NCBI GenBank assembly: GCA_009691405.1
Contig: SICN01000001.1
Coordinates: forward strand, 1-64,000
Reading direction: 5' to 3'
DNA: 64,000 bases
Origin: Candidatus Peribacteria bacterium
GTDB taxonomy: Bacteria > Patescibacteriota > Gracilibacteria > Peribacterales > Peribacteraceae
Each line of letters opens with the position of its first letter. Positions within the stretch are counted from its first letter, which is position 1. This document shows positions 17,201-26,706 of the stretch, in pieces. The notes beneath the pieces are model-generated. The model saw nothing but the letters and a program-made list of their open reading frames with translations, ran no database searches and was not told where the DNA came from. The position numbers and the translations under genes are program-made.

Positions 17201-17914
17201 TTATTTCGCCAATCTTCTCTTCCGTACAAGTTCGGAAGCTTTGAAGAGACTTTCGAACGTCCCTGCATCGATCCATTCTTTCTTCAGAATCGTTGCTTCG
17301 GCATTTCCATGTTCCACGTACCAGCGGCTGACATCCGTGATTTCGAGTTCGCCCCGTGGTGAGGGTTTCATCGTGCGGATGAAATCGAAGCAGTGGTTGT
17401 CGTAGACGTAGCAGCCCGTCACTGCCAGATTCGATTTCGGTTTCAGGGGCTTCTCTTCGATCGACATGACGCGGCCGTTTTCCATCTCCGCCACGCCGAA
17501 GCGTTCCGGATCGTGCACTTCTTTCAGTAGAAGCAGCGTCCCGCTCTTGAAAGACTTGATCACGGATGAAAGATCATCGAAAAATACGTTGTCACCGAGA
17601 ATGGCGCAGACACTCTCACCGTTGGCGAACGTTTCTGTGAGACCCAGAGCTTGTGCGATCCCTTTCGGTTGATCCTGCACGCAGTAGTGAAACGTGCAGC
17701 CGAAACGTTTCCCGCTGCCGAGGAATGCCGCCATCTGATCCATGTGTTCGTTGCCCGTGACGATCGCGATGTCGGTGATCCCCGCATCCAGAAGCACCTG
17801 CAGTGGGTAAAGGATTAGCGGTTTGTCGTAGACGGGAAGAAGGCTTTTGTTCGTTATTTCTGTCAGAGGTTTTAGCCTTGAACCGCTTCCGCCGCAGATG
17901 AGAACGCCTTTCAT
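17201..17914 (-). CDS. rmlA: Glucose-1-phosphate thymidylyltransferase-like nucleotidyltransferase
   Basis: MKGVLICGGSGSRLKPLTEITNKSLLPVYDKPLILYPL; ILGDNVFF. Confidence 0.88.
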   Translation of the reverse strand: MKGVLICGGSGSRLKPLTEITNKSLLPVYDKPLILYPLQVLLDAGITDIAIVTGNEHMDQMAAFLGSGKRFGCTFHYCVQDQPKGIAQALGLTETFANGESVCAILGDNVFFDDLSSVIKSFKSGTLLLLKEVHDPERFGVAEMENGRVMSIEEKPLKPKSNLAVTGCYVYDNHCFDFIRTMKPSPRGELEITDVSRWYVEHGNAEATILKKEWIDAGTFESLFKASELVRKRRLAK

Positions 17915-17959
17915 GGCTGCATTCTGACATTTTCTTGATGTTCTTGCTAGAATGACACC

Positions 17960-18913
17960 ATGAATCTTCTTGTAACGGGCGGCGCTGGCTTTATTGGCTC
18001 ACACTTCGTGCTGCGTCATGTTGAGGCTTTTCCGAAAGACCGTCTCGTTGTGCTTGATAAACTGACGTATGCCGCTGACAAAAAATTTCTGAGTCCGGTC
18101 CTCCAGAGCATCACGTTTGTCGAAGGCGATATCGCCGATATGACGCTCGTGAAGACGCTCGTGAGCGATCACGCCATCGATACAATCGTCGATTTTGCAG
18201 CAGAAACGCATGTGGATCGGAGCATTGCTGATCCGTTTCCGTTTCTCCAGACGAACGTACTCGGCGTGGCGAGTTTGATCGAAGCGTGCAAAGCAAATCC
18301 TAGCGTCAGATTTCTGCATGTTTCGACGGATGAAGTGTACGGCGATCTCAAAGACGACGATGCCCCCAAACGCATCGAGGATCCGCTCCGTCCGAGTTCC
18401 CCGTATGCCGCGAGCAAAGCCTCTGGAGATCTTCTCATCGAAGCCGCGGAGCGCACATACGGCATCAAAGCGGCGATCTCGCGTTGCACCAACAACTTCG
18501 GTCCGCATCAGGCTGGTGAAAAATTCATTCCGACCGTCATACGCTGCGCCATGCACGATCAGCCGATTCCGATTTACGCTGAGGGCAAAAACAAAAGGGA
18601 TTGGCTCTATGTGACGGATCACTGCGATGCGCTTGAAATGATTCTGAAAACGCCGAACGCATTCGACGCATGCAAGATTTTCAACGTTTCTGCCGACAGC
18701 GAGAAGGAAAACATCGACGTGGCCAGAGCGATCCTGAAGATTCTCGGAAAGCCCGAGAGCCTTTTTGCTTTCGTCAAAGACCGTCCGGGTCATGACTGGA
18801 GATACGCACTCGATTCGTCTCAGACCCGCGCACTCGGCTGGAAGCCGAACATCAGCTTCGAGGAGGGACTCTCAAAGACGATTTCGTGGTACGGGCAGCG
18901 TTTTGTCGGCTAA
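17960..18913 (+). CDS. rmlB: dTDP-glucose 4,6-dehydratase
   Basis: MNLLVTGGAGFIGSHFV, DKLTYAAD, AAETHVDRSI, FLHVSTDEVYGDL, PYAASKASGDLL. Confidence 0.93.
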   Translation: MNLLVTGGAGFIGSHFVLRHVEAFPKDRLVVLDKLTYAADKKFLSPVLQSITFVEGDIADMTLVKTLVSDHAIDTIVDFAAETHVDRSIADPFPFLQTNVLGVASLIEACKANPSVRFLHVSTDEVYGDLKDDDAPKRIEDPLRPSSPYAASKASGDLLIEAAERTYGIKAAISRCTNNFGPHQAGEKFIPTVIRCAMHDQPIPIYAEGKNKRDWLYVTDHCDALEMILKTPNAFDACKIFNVSADSEKENIDVARAILKILGKPESLFAFVKDRPGHDWRYALDSSQTRALGWKPNISFEEGLSKTISWYGQRFVG

Positions 18914-18925
18914 CATACTCGACTC

Positions 18926-20020
18926 ATGCACATCCTTCTCGCCACAGGCATTTACCCGCCCGATATCGGCGGGCCTGCCACGTACGCAGAAAAATTGGCG
19001 CAGGAGTTTCTCAATCTCGGTCACACCGTGACGGTCGTCACGTATGGTTCGGTGCGTCCGAATGCCTCTGAGCGCGAAAGATTGACTGTCATTCCCGTGA
19101 GCAAGGTCGGGAGCGTCTTGTCCCGTTGGTTTCGCTATTCGCGGGCGCTACGGAAGTACGGCAGCGATGCCGATGTCATGATCGCATTCTCGTCGGTGAG
19201 CACGGGAGTCCCCCTGATGTTTTCCGGTCTCAAGAAGCCGAAGAAAATCCTGCGTCTGGGAGGAGATTTTTTCTGGGAGCGGTATACGGACGGCGGCGGG
19301 ATGAAGAGCCTTTCTGACTGGTACCGATCGGTCTGCGGTTTTTGGCGGATCGTCAATTTCACGTTTATGGCTGGCATTCTCCGGTCGTTCGATGCTCTCG
19401 TGTATTCGACGGAATTTCAGAAATTTATTCATGAAAAAGAGTATGCGGGGTTGCCAAAAAGCACGGTGATTGAGAATGCAAGACCCACCTGCGCCCCGAA
19501 CAGCGGGGCTTCGGTGGGCAGGCCACATCAACCGTTTAGGCTTCTTTTCATGGGTCGCTTCGTAGGATTCAAGAATTTGCTGGCACTGCTCGATGCGATC
19601 GTGAACATGCCAAATGTCACGTTGACGCTTGTCGGATCTGGTCCGATGGAACAGGCGCTCCGTGCAAAGACGACAGCGTTGAATCTCGGCAGCCGCGTGC
19701 GATTTCAAGCACCGGTTTCGGGTGAAGAGAAGAGTCGTGTTTTTGCAGAGCATGATCTTTTGATTCTTCCGTCGGTGACGGAGATTAGTCCGAATACGGC
19801 GCTCGAGGCCGCAGCCGAAGGATTGCCTGTGCTCTTGACTACGGAAACAGGACTTTCGGGGAGTGGGATGATTTGCCTGAAGCCGCTTCGGTTAGCCAGC
19901 CAGATTGCTTCCGCGATCCGTGAGTGCATCGAGCATCCCGTATCCACCTCGAACGATGTGCAGGTCAGGACGTACGCGAAAGTGGCGCAAGATTGGATGC
20001 AATTTTTTTCTTCCCTATGA
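18926..20020 (+). CDS. GT4 family glycosyltransferase
   Basis: LLATGIYPPDIGGPATYAEKLA, LLFMGRFVGFKNLLALLDAI, SVTEISPNTALEAAAEGLPVLL. Confidence 0.92.
   Translation: MHILLATGIYPPDIGGPATYAEKLAQEFLNLGHTVTVVTYGSVRPNASERERLTVIPVSKVGSVLSRWFRYSRALRKYGSDADVMIAFSSVSTGVPLMFSGLKKPKKILRLGGDFFWERYTDGGGMKSLSDWYRSVCGFWRIVNFTFMAGILRSFDALVYSTEFQKFIHEKEYAGLPKSTVIENARPTCAPNSGASVGRPHQPFRLLFMGRFVGFKNLLALLDAIVNMPNVTLTLVGSGPMEQALRAKTTALNLGSRVRFQAPVSGEEKSRVFAEHDLLILPSVTEISPNTALEAAAEGLPVLLTTETGLSGSGMICLKPLRLASQIASAIRECIEHPVSTSNDVQVRTYAKVAQDWMQFFSSL
19484..19518. repeat. In-frame palindromic mini-repeat (cccacc-tgc-gcccc-N7-ggggc-ttc-ggtggg) in GT4 gene
   Basis: Inverted arms read directly; translated as PTCAPNSGASVG between conserved GT4 segments. 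Confidence 0.7.
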
Positions 20021-21120
20021 AATTACTGATGATTTCAGGCGACAGATCACTCGCTTCCGGAAAAGCAGGAGCTTTTTCGGAGACGATTGCCGAGCTCTGC
20101 AAGCATTTCGAGCGCATTGATATTCTCTGTCCTCGAGTACAAGCAACGCAGCAGGTACGAGTGTTGCATGGAAACGTGTTTGTTCATCCCTCTTCATTCG
20201 GTCTTTGGTATCAGCCACTCTGGATTCTGAAGAAAGGCAGAGAGCTGTTTCAGGCTCATCATCACGATATCATGACGGTCCACGACTATCCCCCGTTCTA
20301 CAACGGCATTGGAGCGAGATTATTGAAACGATCGATTGGTATTCCCGCCATTCTTGAAATTCATCACATCGTCGGTTGGCCAGAGGCTTCATCGATCAGC
20401 GAAACGATCGGTCGCCTCATGACGAAGTTTTTCATCGGCAGGCACAGTCGAAAATTCGATGCGGTGCGAGTTGTGAACGCAACGGTCAAAGCGACGCTTG
20501 CATCATGGGGAGTTGTAAATGAAAAAATATCGGTTGTGCCGTCGGTGTACCTCGATCATGCGATGATCGAGAGCGTGAAAAATCAGGAGAAGAAATTTGA
20601 TCTCGTGTTCGCTGCGCGGCTTACAGACAACAAAGGATTGCTTCCGCTTCTTGGCTCTCTCGTGCTGATGTCTGGTAAAACATTGCTGGTCATCGGCGAC
20701 GGTCCGATGCGAAAAAAGGCCGAATTGCTTGCGACTTCACTCCGCGTTTCTACTCGAGTCACGTTCGTCGGCTGGCTGCCGACCGCTCGAGACGTACTTG
20801 CGGGAATTTCTTCGGGGCGCATATTCGTTATGAACTCGAAGAGTGAGGGCAACCCGCGTGTGGCGATCGAAGCGATGGCACTTGGAGTACCTGTACTCGC
20901 AACGAGAGTCGGCATTATGCCGGATGTGATCGAAGATGGTGTGAACGGAGTGTTTACGGATGGCACTGCCAAAGATATTGCAGCAAAAGCGTCTGTTCTT
21001 CTCTCGGACCTCGGAAAACTTGAGGCGATGGGCCGGGAAGCGGAGAAGATTTCTGGGCGTTTCGAAAAAACTGCGGCGATCAAGACGTATGCCGATTTTT
21101 TGAAATCTCTTGCTCTCTAA
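20017..21120 (+). CDS. GT4 family glycosyltransferase
   Basis: LVFAARLTDNKGLLPLLGSL, SEGNPRVAIEAMALGVPVLATRVG. Confidence 0.9.
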   Translation: MKLLMISGDRSLASGKAGAFSETIAELCKHFERIDILCPRVQATQQVRVLHGNVFVHPSSFGLWYQPLWILKKGRELFQAHHHDIMTVHDYPPFYNGIGARLLKRSIGIPAILEIHHIVGWPEASSISETIGRLMTKFFIGRHSRKFDAVRVVNATVKATLASWGVVNEKISVVPSVYLDHAMIESVKNQEKKFDLVFAARLTDNKGLLPLLGSLVLMSGKTLLVIGDGPMRKKAELLATSLRVSTRVTFVGWLPTARDVLAGISSGRIFVMNSKSEGNPRVAIEAMALGVPVLATRVGIMPDVIEDGVNGVFTDGTAKDIAAKASVLLSDLGKLEAMGREAEKISGRFEKTAAIKTYADFLKSLAL

Positions 21121-21124
21121 TTCT

Positions 21125-22135
21125 ATGCGCATTCTTTTCATCACACAGAAACTCAAAGAGCAGGATGCCTTCGGTGTTCTGTGGGTGCGTGAGTTACTCC
21201 GTCAGGGCTTCGAGGTGACGGTGATCTGCCTCGAAGGCTCGGGTGAGACGTTCGAATTTCCGGTTCATTCGCTCGGCAAAGAGTCCGGACTATCTAAATT
21301 GCAGTCGATTGTACGTTTCGAGAAGCTGATCGCGACACTGCCCTACGATCGTGTGTTCGTGCATATGGCTCCGGTCTGGTACGCACTTGGTTTTTGGCTC
21401 TGGGCCATCAAGAGAGTGCCGACGTATCTTTGGTACACGCATTACAAAATGCAGCTCGGGGTGCGGCTTTTCGGTTGGTTCGGTACGCGATTCTTCTGTG
21501 CGACCCCGCAAAGCTTGCCGCAATACGATGGATCACCGAAGAAAACGGTCGTCGGGCACGGCATCGATCTTTCGTTTTGGCCGAAACGTCGCAATCTCTG
21601 CATGGACTCTCATCGTTTGCTTGTGGTTCATCGATTGAGTCGTTCAAAACGCTTGGAACTTTCGATTCTCGCTCTCCCTCTTCTCGATTCTTCGTACACG
21701 ATCGATGTCTACGGCAACGAGGCGGAGCCCGATTATGCTGCAGAAATGAAATCACTCGTCGAGAAATTGAAGTTACAGTCGCGCGTGACGTTTCATGGCA
21801 CGGTGCCGATGCAAAAACTCCCCGAGATTTACTCTCGTCATCGTTTGATCCTGAATATGGCGAGCGAGACGATCGACAAGACGATGCTCGAGGCCATGAC
21901 CTGCGGCTGCTATCCCGTAACCACGCTTGGAAACGCCGTTGCAATCGCTTCTTTCGAAGAAGGGGAAGTCTTTGCGCCACGTACCGACACACCCGAAACA
22001 ATTGCAGCTTTTATCCGACAGTACGCTGAGAAAGCACCGATCGATGTTGAAAGAATGTATGAGATCGTGAGTGAATATCACAGTCTCAGCAAACTGGTCG
22101 AGAAGATGGGGCAGTACATACGACGCGGAATGTGA
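21125..22135 (+). CDS. Glycosyltransferase, GT4-like
   Basis: LLVVHRLSRSKRLELSILALPLL, RLILNMASETIDKTMLEAMTCGCYPV. Confidence 0.85.
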   Translation: MRILFITQKLKEQDAFGVLWVRELLRQGFEVTVICLEGSGETFEFPVHSLGKESGLSKLQSIVRFEKLIATLPYDRVFVHMAPVWYALGFWLWAIKRVPTYLWYTHYKMQLGVRLFGWFGTRFFCATPQSLPQYDGSPKKTVVGHGIDLSFWPKRRNLCMDSHRLLVVHRLSRSKRLELSILALPLLDSSYTIDVYGNEAEPDYAAEMKSLVEKLKLQSRVTFHGTVPMQKLPEIYSRHRLILNMASETIDKTMLEAMTCGCYPVTTLGNAVAIASFEEGEVFAPRTDTPETIAAFIRQYAEKAPIDVERMYEIVSEYHSLSKLVEKMGQYIRRGM

Positions 22136-22138
22136 TTC

Positions 22139-23236
22139 TTACAATACTTCTTTGAGCGCCTTGCAGACCTCTTGAATCATCTCTTCCGTCAGTTCCGGGA
22201 ACATCGGCAGTGACAGCAGTTCTCCTGCCATTTTTTCCGCAACCGGGAAATCGCCTTTCTTCCAGATGCCTGCATACGCTTCCTGCAGATGAATCGGGAT
22301 CGGATAGTGAATGCCGGTCGCAATGCCTTTTTGCTTCAACTTGTCCTGCGCGACATCACGATTTTCTACTCTGATGACGAAGAGGTGATAGTTTGAACTT
22401 CGATCGTCGTGTGCCGTAAAGAGCCGTATGTTCGCGTTATTCTTGAGAAGTGTGCGGTACAGTGCAGCGTTCTTTCGCCGTGCATCGTTCCATGCATCAA
22501 GGTGAGGGAGTTTGACGGAGAGTACCGCACCTTGAATGCCATCCATCCGTTCGTTCTTGCCGACGATGGCATGTTTGTACTTCTCTTGCATGCCGTGGTC
22601 CCGCAGCATCCGGATTTTTTTGTCGATACTGTCGTTATTTGTCGTAACGGCTCCGCCTTCGCCGTACGCACCGAGGTTTTTCCCGGGATAAAAACTGAAG
22701 GCGCCGGCTTCGCCCATGCAGCCTGCCTTTTTCCCTTTGTACAGGGCTCCGTGGGCTTGGCACGCGTCTTCGATCACGAGCAGATCGTGTTTCTTTGCGA
22801 TCGAAAGCACTGTGTCCATGTCCGCACACTGTCCGTACAAGTGCACAGGGATGATCGCTTTAGTGTTCTTCGTGATCGCCTGTTCGATTCGCGTCACATC
22901 GATGAGCGCATCGTCTTCAGTGCAGTCGACAAGCACGGGAGTCGCGCCCGAAAGCGAGATCGCTTCGGCGCTTGCGAAGAAAGAATTGGCAACCGTGATG
23001 ACATCGTCACCCTGTCCGATACCGTACGCGCGGAGAATCAATTCCAGTGCGGACGTGCCATTGCCGACGCCGATGCAGTGCAGAGTCCCGCAGTAGGCCG
23101 CAAACGATTTCTCAAATTTCTCGACGAATGGTCCTCCTGCGAACGCGCACGAATCGACGACGGCCTGCATGGCGGGATCGATCTCACTTTTGATGCTTCC
23201 GTACTGCGCTTTGAGGTCGAGGAAGGGAACCAGCAT
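22139..23236 (-). CDS. DegT/DnrJ/EryC1 family PLP-dependent sugar aminotransferase
   Basis: VPFLDLKAQYGSIKSEID, IEDACQAHGALYKGKKAG, FSFYPGKNLGAYGEGGAVTT. Confidence 0.95.
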   Translation of the reverse strand: MLVPFLDLKAQYGSIKSEIDPAMQAVVDSCAFAGGPFVEKFEKSFAAYCGTLHCIGVGNGTSALELILRAYGIGQGDDVITVANSFFASAEAISLSGATPVLVDCTEDDALIDVTRIEQAITKNTKAIIPVHLYGQCADMDTVLSIAKKHDLLVIEDACQAHGALYKGKKAGCMGEAGAFSFYPGKNLGAYGEGGAVTTNNDSIDKKIRMLRDHGMQEKYKHAIVGKNERMDGIQGAVLSVKLPHLDAWNDARRKNAALYRTLLKNNANIRLFTAHDDRSSNYHLFVIRVENRDVAQDKLKQKGIATGIHYPIPIHLQEAYAGIWKKGDFPVAEKMAGELLSLPMFPELTEEMIQEVCKALKEVL

Positions 23237-23295
23237 GGACAGAGTGTAGCAAAGAAAGCTTCCCGCTTTCAGCATTCAGTCGTAAGCTGCTTCGG

Positions 23296-24114
23296 ATGTC
23301 CGATGCCCTCATTCCCTGCACCGTGCAAGTCCTCACGCATAATAATGCGTCGACCATTCGTCGGAATCTCGACTCGCTTAGGGAATTCGGCGAAGTGATC
23401 GTGCAGGACGGGTATTCGACGGACGGCACTCGAGAGATTGCCCGCGAGTATCCGAATGTACGTCTTCTGGATCAGGATCGGAGGTTTCTCGGAGGAGACG
23501 GATACATCAACGATTTTTCTTCCATGCGGAATCTCAGCATTTTTGCCGCGAAGTACGATTGGATTTTCCCCGAAGATGCCGACGAGTATCTGTCCCCTGA
23601 AGTGATCAAAGAAATCCGTTCGATCGTCGAATGCGGCGTGCCCGGTGTGTATCAGGCATTCAGAAGATTCTTTATCAACGGTGAACCGGTGATGCATTCT
23701 TCGGGATACCCCGCGATGCAGATCCGCCTGTTCCATCGCTTGTGCACCGTGACGGGATACCGTAAGCCCGTACATGAACTATTGACGCTGCAGCCGAACG
23801 TGTTGGTCCGGATGCTCCGTCATGAACTGCCTTTGCCTCTGCCGCCCGCAGAGAGCTTGCATCGAAAGTACCGTCGATATCTCGATATGGAAGCCAAGCG
23901 TCACCAAGGGATCACTTTTTTGCAGTGGTTGAGTTCGGTTGTCCGCAGGAGCATCCGTACGATGACGTATATTTCACTGAGAACGCTCTGGATCCGGATC
24001 ACCCCCCGCTCGGGGAAGCGAATGCCTATCGCCTATGAATGGCAGGCGATTGAGTATTCGTTTCTCCTCATGATCCTCACGTTTCCACTGTTCAATCGTT
24101 CACCGAAGCAGTGA
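23296..24114 (+). CDS. GT2 family glycosyltransferase
   Basis: PCTVQVLTHNNASTIRRNLDSL...YSTDGT...DWIFPEDADEYLSPE. Confidence 0.85.
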   Translation: MSDALIPCTVQVLTHNNASTIRRNLDSLREFGEVIVQDGYSTDGTREIAREYPNVRLLDQDRRFLGGDGYINDFSSMRNLSIFAAKYDWIFPEDADEYLSPEVIKEIRSIVECGVPGVYQAFRRFFINGEPVMHSSGYPAMQIRLFHRLCTVTGYRKPVHELLTLQPNVLVRMLRHELPLPLPPAESLHRKYRRYLDMEAKRHQGITFLQWLSSVVRRSIRTMTYISLRTLWIRITPRSGKRMPIAYEWQAIEYSFLLMILTFPLFNRSPKQ

Positions 24115-24720
24115 TGGAAGTTCCGCGATCGATGCGAGAAGATGCGTCGGGTGCAGCGCCCGAAGAAGTGTCTCGTTCCGTATACCCGACAGCACTCCAC
24201 ACGTCGTGAGACCGAGCGACTGTCCCGCAAGAATATCCGCTTCGGTGTCACCGATGATCCAGTCGCCTGCCTTCGCGTTCGGACGCATCAGTTCGGCTTT
24301 CGCTTTCACTGGATCAGCGCCCGCAGCGGCGATTCTGACGTCGGAAAAAACTTCACGCAGCCCGAATTCGTCGATTTCTTCCCGTGCGGCAGGCGCATTT
24401 TTTCGAAGCGTTACGAGGATGAGGATATGGGCATGCGCCAGCGTGATGAGTGTTTCTTTTGCGGTTGGCAAGAGCCTGTCGAAGGCAAGAAATTCAGGTG
24501 ATTCGATGCAAAGATCCCGCTCCTTTTGGTACCGTGCGTTATCGATTTCCGGATAGTGTCGCTTTAGTATTTCTGACTCAGAAGTTTTGGAGCGTTTCAG
24601 TTCCCAGTATTTCTCTTCCGAGAGAACAGGAGCGGCGTTGCCGAGGCAGTGCAGATGCACGCGGTGGTAGCGCGTGCGGTTGGCGAGAATCGTGCCGTCG
24701 AAGTCGAAGAAGAGTGTCAT
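24100..24720 (-). CDS. HAD superfamily hydrolase
   Basis: MTLFFDFDGTI, ILVTLRKNAPAAREEID, WIIGDTEADILAGQSLGL. Confidence 0.85.
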   Translation of the reverse strand: MTLFFDFDGTILANRTRYHRVHLHCLGNAAPVLSEEKYWELKRSKTSESEILKRHYPEIDNARYQKERDLCIESPEFLAFDRLLPTAKETLITLAHAHILILVTLRKNAPAAREEIDEFGLREVFSDVRIAAAGADPVKAKAELMRPNAKAGDWIIGDTEADILAGQSLGLTTCGVLSGIRNETLLRALHPTHLLASIAELPSLLR

Positions 24721-25622
24721 CGTGTGGCGGACAGAAAGGCATCGTACTGGATTTTTAGCCCTTGCGAGAGAGGAATGAAGGCTTCGAATCCGAGTTCACG
24801 TTTCGCTTTCGAAATGTCGAACCGGAAATTCAGCTTCGGCTTCTGGCGTTCCTTGTAGATCGGTTGCAGTTTTTTTCCCGAGATTCGCACAATGTCTTCG
24901 ACGACCGTTTTCAGCGTGACCGTTGTTCCGCTCGCGATGACGAATGTTCCGTTCGTTTTGTGCTCCAATGCGCACACGATCGCTCTCGCGGCATCGATCA
25001 CGTTGATGTAATCCCGCTCGTCACTCCCGTCACCGAAGAGGATCGGCGCTTCTCCCGCTGCAATCTTTCGGATGAACAGGGGGATCGCTTTGATCGCAGG
25101 TTCTCCTTCACCGTAGATCTGCGTGATGCGGAGGATCGTGAGCGGGCATCCGCGCTCGTCGCAAAATTCCCGCAGGATTGTTTCACTCTGCAGCTTGGCT
25201 TTGCCGTACTCGGTGATTGGCTCGGTCGGATGCGTTTCGTCGATTGGAAGCGATCTGGGAACGCCGAAGACGTCGATGCTGCTCGCGTAGATGATGTGTT
25301 TGATTTTGTGATGGAGAACATCGAGCAGATGCCGCAACCCTTGAGTTTGCGCTTCTTGCAGCGATTCCTGCTCTTCATGAGTGCAGCTTGCTTTCGGCAT
25401 TGCAGCCGCGAGATGGATCAGAATATCGGTGTCGTCGATTGTCCTCTTGATGTTTTTCATTTCCTGTCCGTTCGTGAGATCCGCGACGATTGCACGGACG
25501 TTGCTTCCGTATGATCCCGGTGTTCGCACGATCGCCGAGATTGTGAACGATTCTTTCGGAAGCAAAGGGATGACATGTGATCCGAGAAATCCCGTTCCAC
25601 CGGTAATCAGCACGTTCTTCAT
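24717..25622 (-). CDS. NAD-dependent epimerase/dehydratase (extended SDR)
   Basis: MKNVLITGGTGFLGSHV, YASSIDVFGVPR, YGKAKLQSE; 4-bp overlap with the HAD gene. Confidence 0.9.
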   Translation of the reverse strand: MKNVLITGGTGFLGSHVIPLLPKESFTISAIVRTPGSYGSNVRAIVADLTNGQEMKNIKRTIDDTDILIHLAAAMPKASCTHEEQESLQEAQTQGLRHLLDVLHHKIKHIIYASSIDVFGVPRSLPIDETHPTEPITEYGKAKLQSETILREFCDERGCPLTILRITQIYGEGEPAIKAIPLFIRKIAAGEAPILFGDGSDERDYINVIDAARAIVCALEHKTNGTFVIASGTTVTLKTVVEDIVRISGKKLQPIYKERQKPKLNFRFDISKAKRELGFEAFIPLSQGLKIQYDAFLSATR

Positions 25623-26698
25623 CCTGCGTGCAGGGAAGATCGTCGCGCTCGCAGTGCAGCCGCATTGCTCTCGATCGCATCGACCGTCGTCAGAATCGGT
25701 TCGATGTCCATCCCGCGGATCCATGCGAGATTATCCGGTAGTGGATTCATCTTTTTCGTCATGGGCGGGAGAGGTTCTCCGAAGGCGAGTTTTACGTACA
25801 TCAGAGGCATGTTGAGGCCTGCCTCGCTGAAGAATAAGTGCGTGGTGAAGAAGCGTCCGATGTTGATCTCGGTCGGATTCGGCACGCCGTGTTTGTCGTA
25901 GGTCATGTCGACGGAGAAGATGCCGTGCGGACGCTTGTCGATCGCCGCGATGGTTTTGAGTGCGAGTTCGTCGAGTGCGGGATCGCTGACGGTGACACCG
26001 GTGCCCGTGAGTCCTGTGACTCCCGAGGGCGCGCGATTGGCGAATTCCCAGTAGAGCCGTTTACGTCCTTGCGCGACGATCAATTCGCCATTTTGCCAGA
26101 TCGATTGCCACGTTACCGAATCTTTCTCGAGGCATTCCGCCGCGCAGAAAGACCCCCATCCCCCCTGAAAATCGAGCCATGCCTTTGCCTGGCTCCTGCT
26201 CTCCGTGGGGAGCGATCCTTTTCCGAACGCACCCTGTGTCGCACGGATCCAGATGCGGGGACCGAACAGCGAGAACGCTTCGTCGAGATCGGCTTCCGTT
26301 TCAATCATCATCGTGCGAGGAACGGGCAGACCCGCTTTCGCCCAGCATTCGTACGACAGGAACTTGTTCTGGCAGATGCGGACGGTCTCTTTGTCCGGAA
26401 GCAGCACCGCACACGCGAGTTCTTCTCTGTGCTCGGAGAGGAAAGAGATTTCAAAATCCGGTTGTGCGAAGACAAGTTCCGCTCCGGTTTCTCGGATGAT
26501 GCTGTTGAGGATCGGGAGGTAATCGGGATCGCTGGCGAGCGGGATGAGATAGGTTTCATCCGTTTCTGCGCGCTTCAGGTAGTACTTGTCCGCATCGACG
26601 CCGATCAAACGAAACTGCTCGTTTTTCGCCATCCTGAGCGAGCGAACAAAGTTCGTCGCTGGAGCCCCTCCGGCGCCGGTGATGAGAATTGTTCGCAT
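25619..26698 (-). CDS. ATP-grasp domain protein
   Basis: MRTILITGAGGAPATNFVRSLRM, AKAGLPVPRTM, IWIRATQGAFGKGS, FSVDMTYDKHGVPNPTEINIGRF. Confidence 0.85.
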   Translation of the reverse strand: MRTILITGAGGAPATNFVRSLRMAKNEQFRLIGVDADKYYLKRAETDETYLIPLASDPDYLPILNSIIRETGAELVFAQPDFEISFLSEHREELACAVLLPDKETVRICQNKFLSYECWAKAGLPVPRTMMIETEADLDEAFSLFGPRIWIRATQGAFGKGSLPTESRSQAKAWLDFQGGWGSFCAAECLEKDSVTWQSIWQNGELIVAQGRKRLYWEFANRAPSGVTGLTGTGVTVSDPALDELALKTIAAIDKRPHGIFSVDMTYDKHGVPNPTEINIGRFFTTHLFFSEAGLNMPLMYVKLAFGEPLPPMTKKMNPLPDNLAWIRGMDIEPILTTVDAIESNAAALRARRSSLHAG

Positions 26699-26706
26699 AG
26701 GGATAG

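Noticed and set aside
22409-23398. 329-aa plus ORF
   Set aside because: Antisense to the DegT aminotransferase; shadow ORF.
26180-26220. Short inverted repeats inside the ATP-grasp gene (gagcca...tggctc)
   Set aside because: Only 6-bp arms, and the encoded peptide fits the normal ATP-grasp pattern; likely chance.
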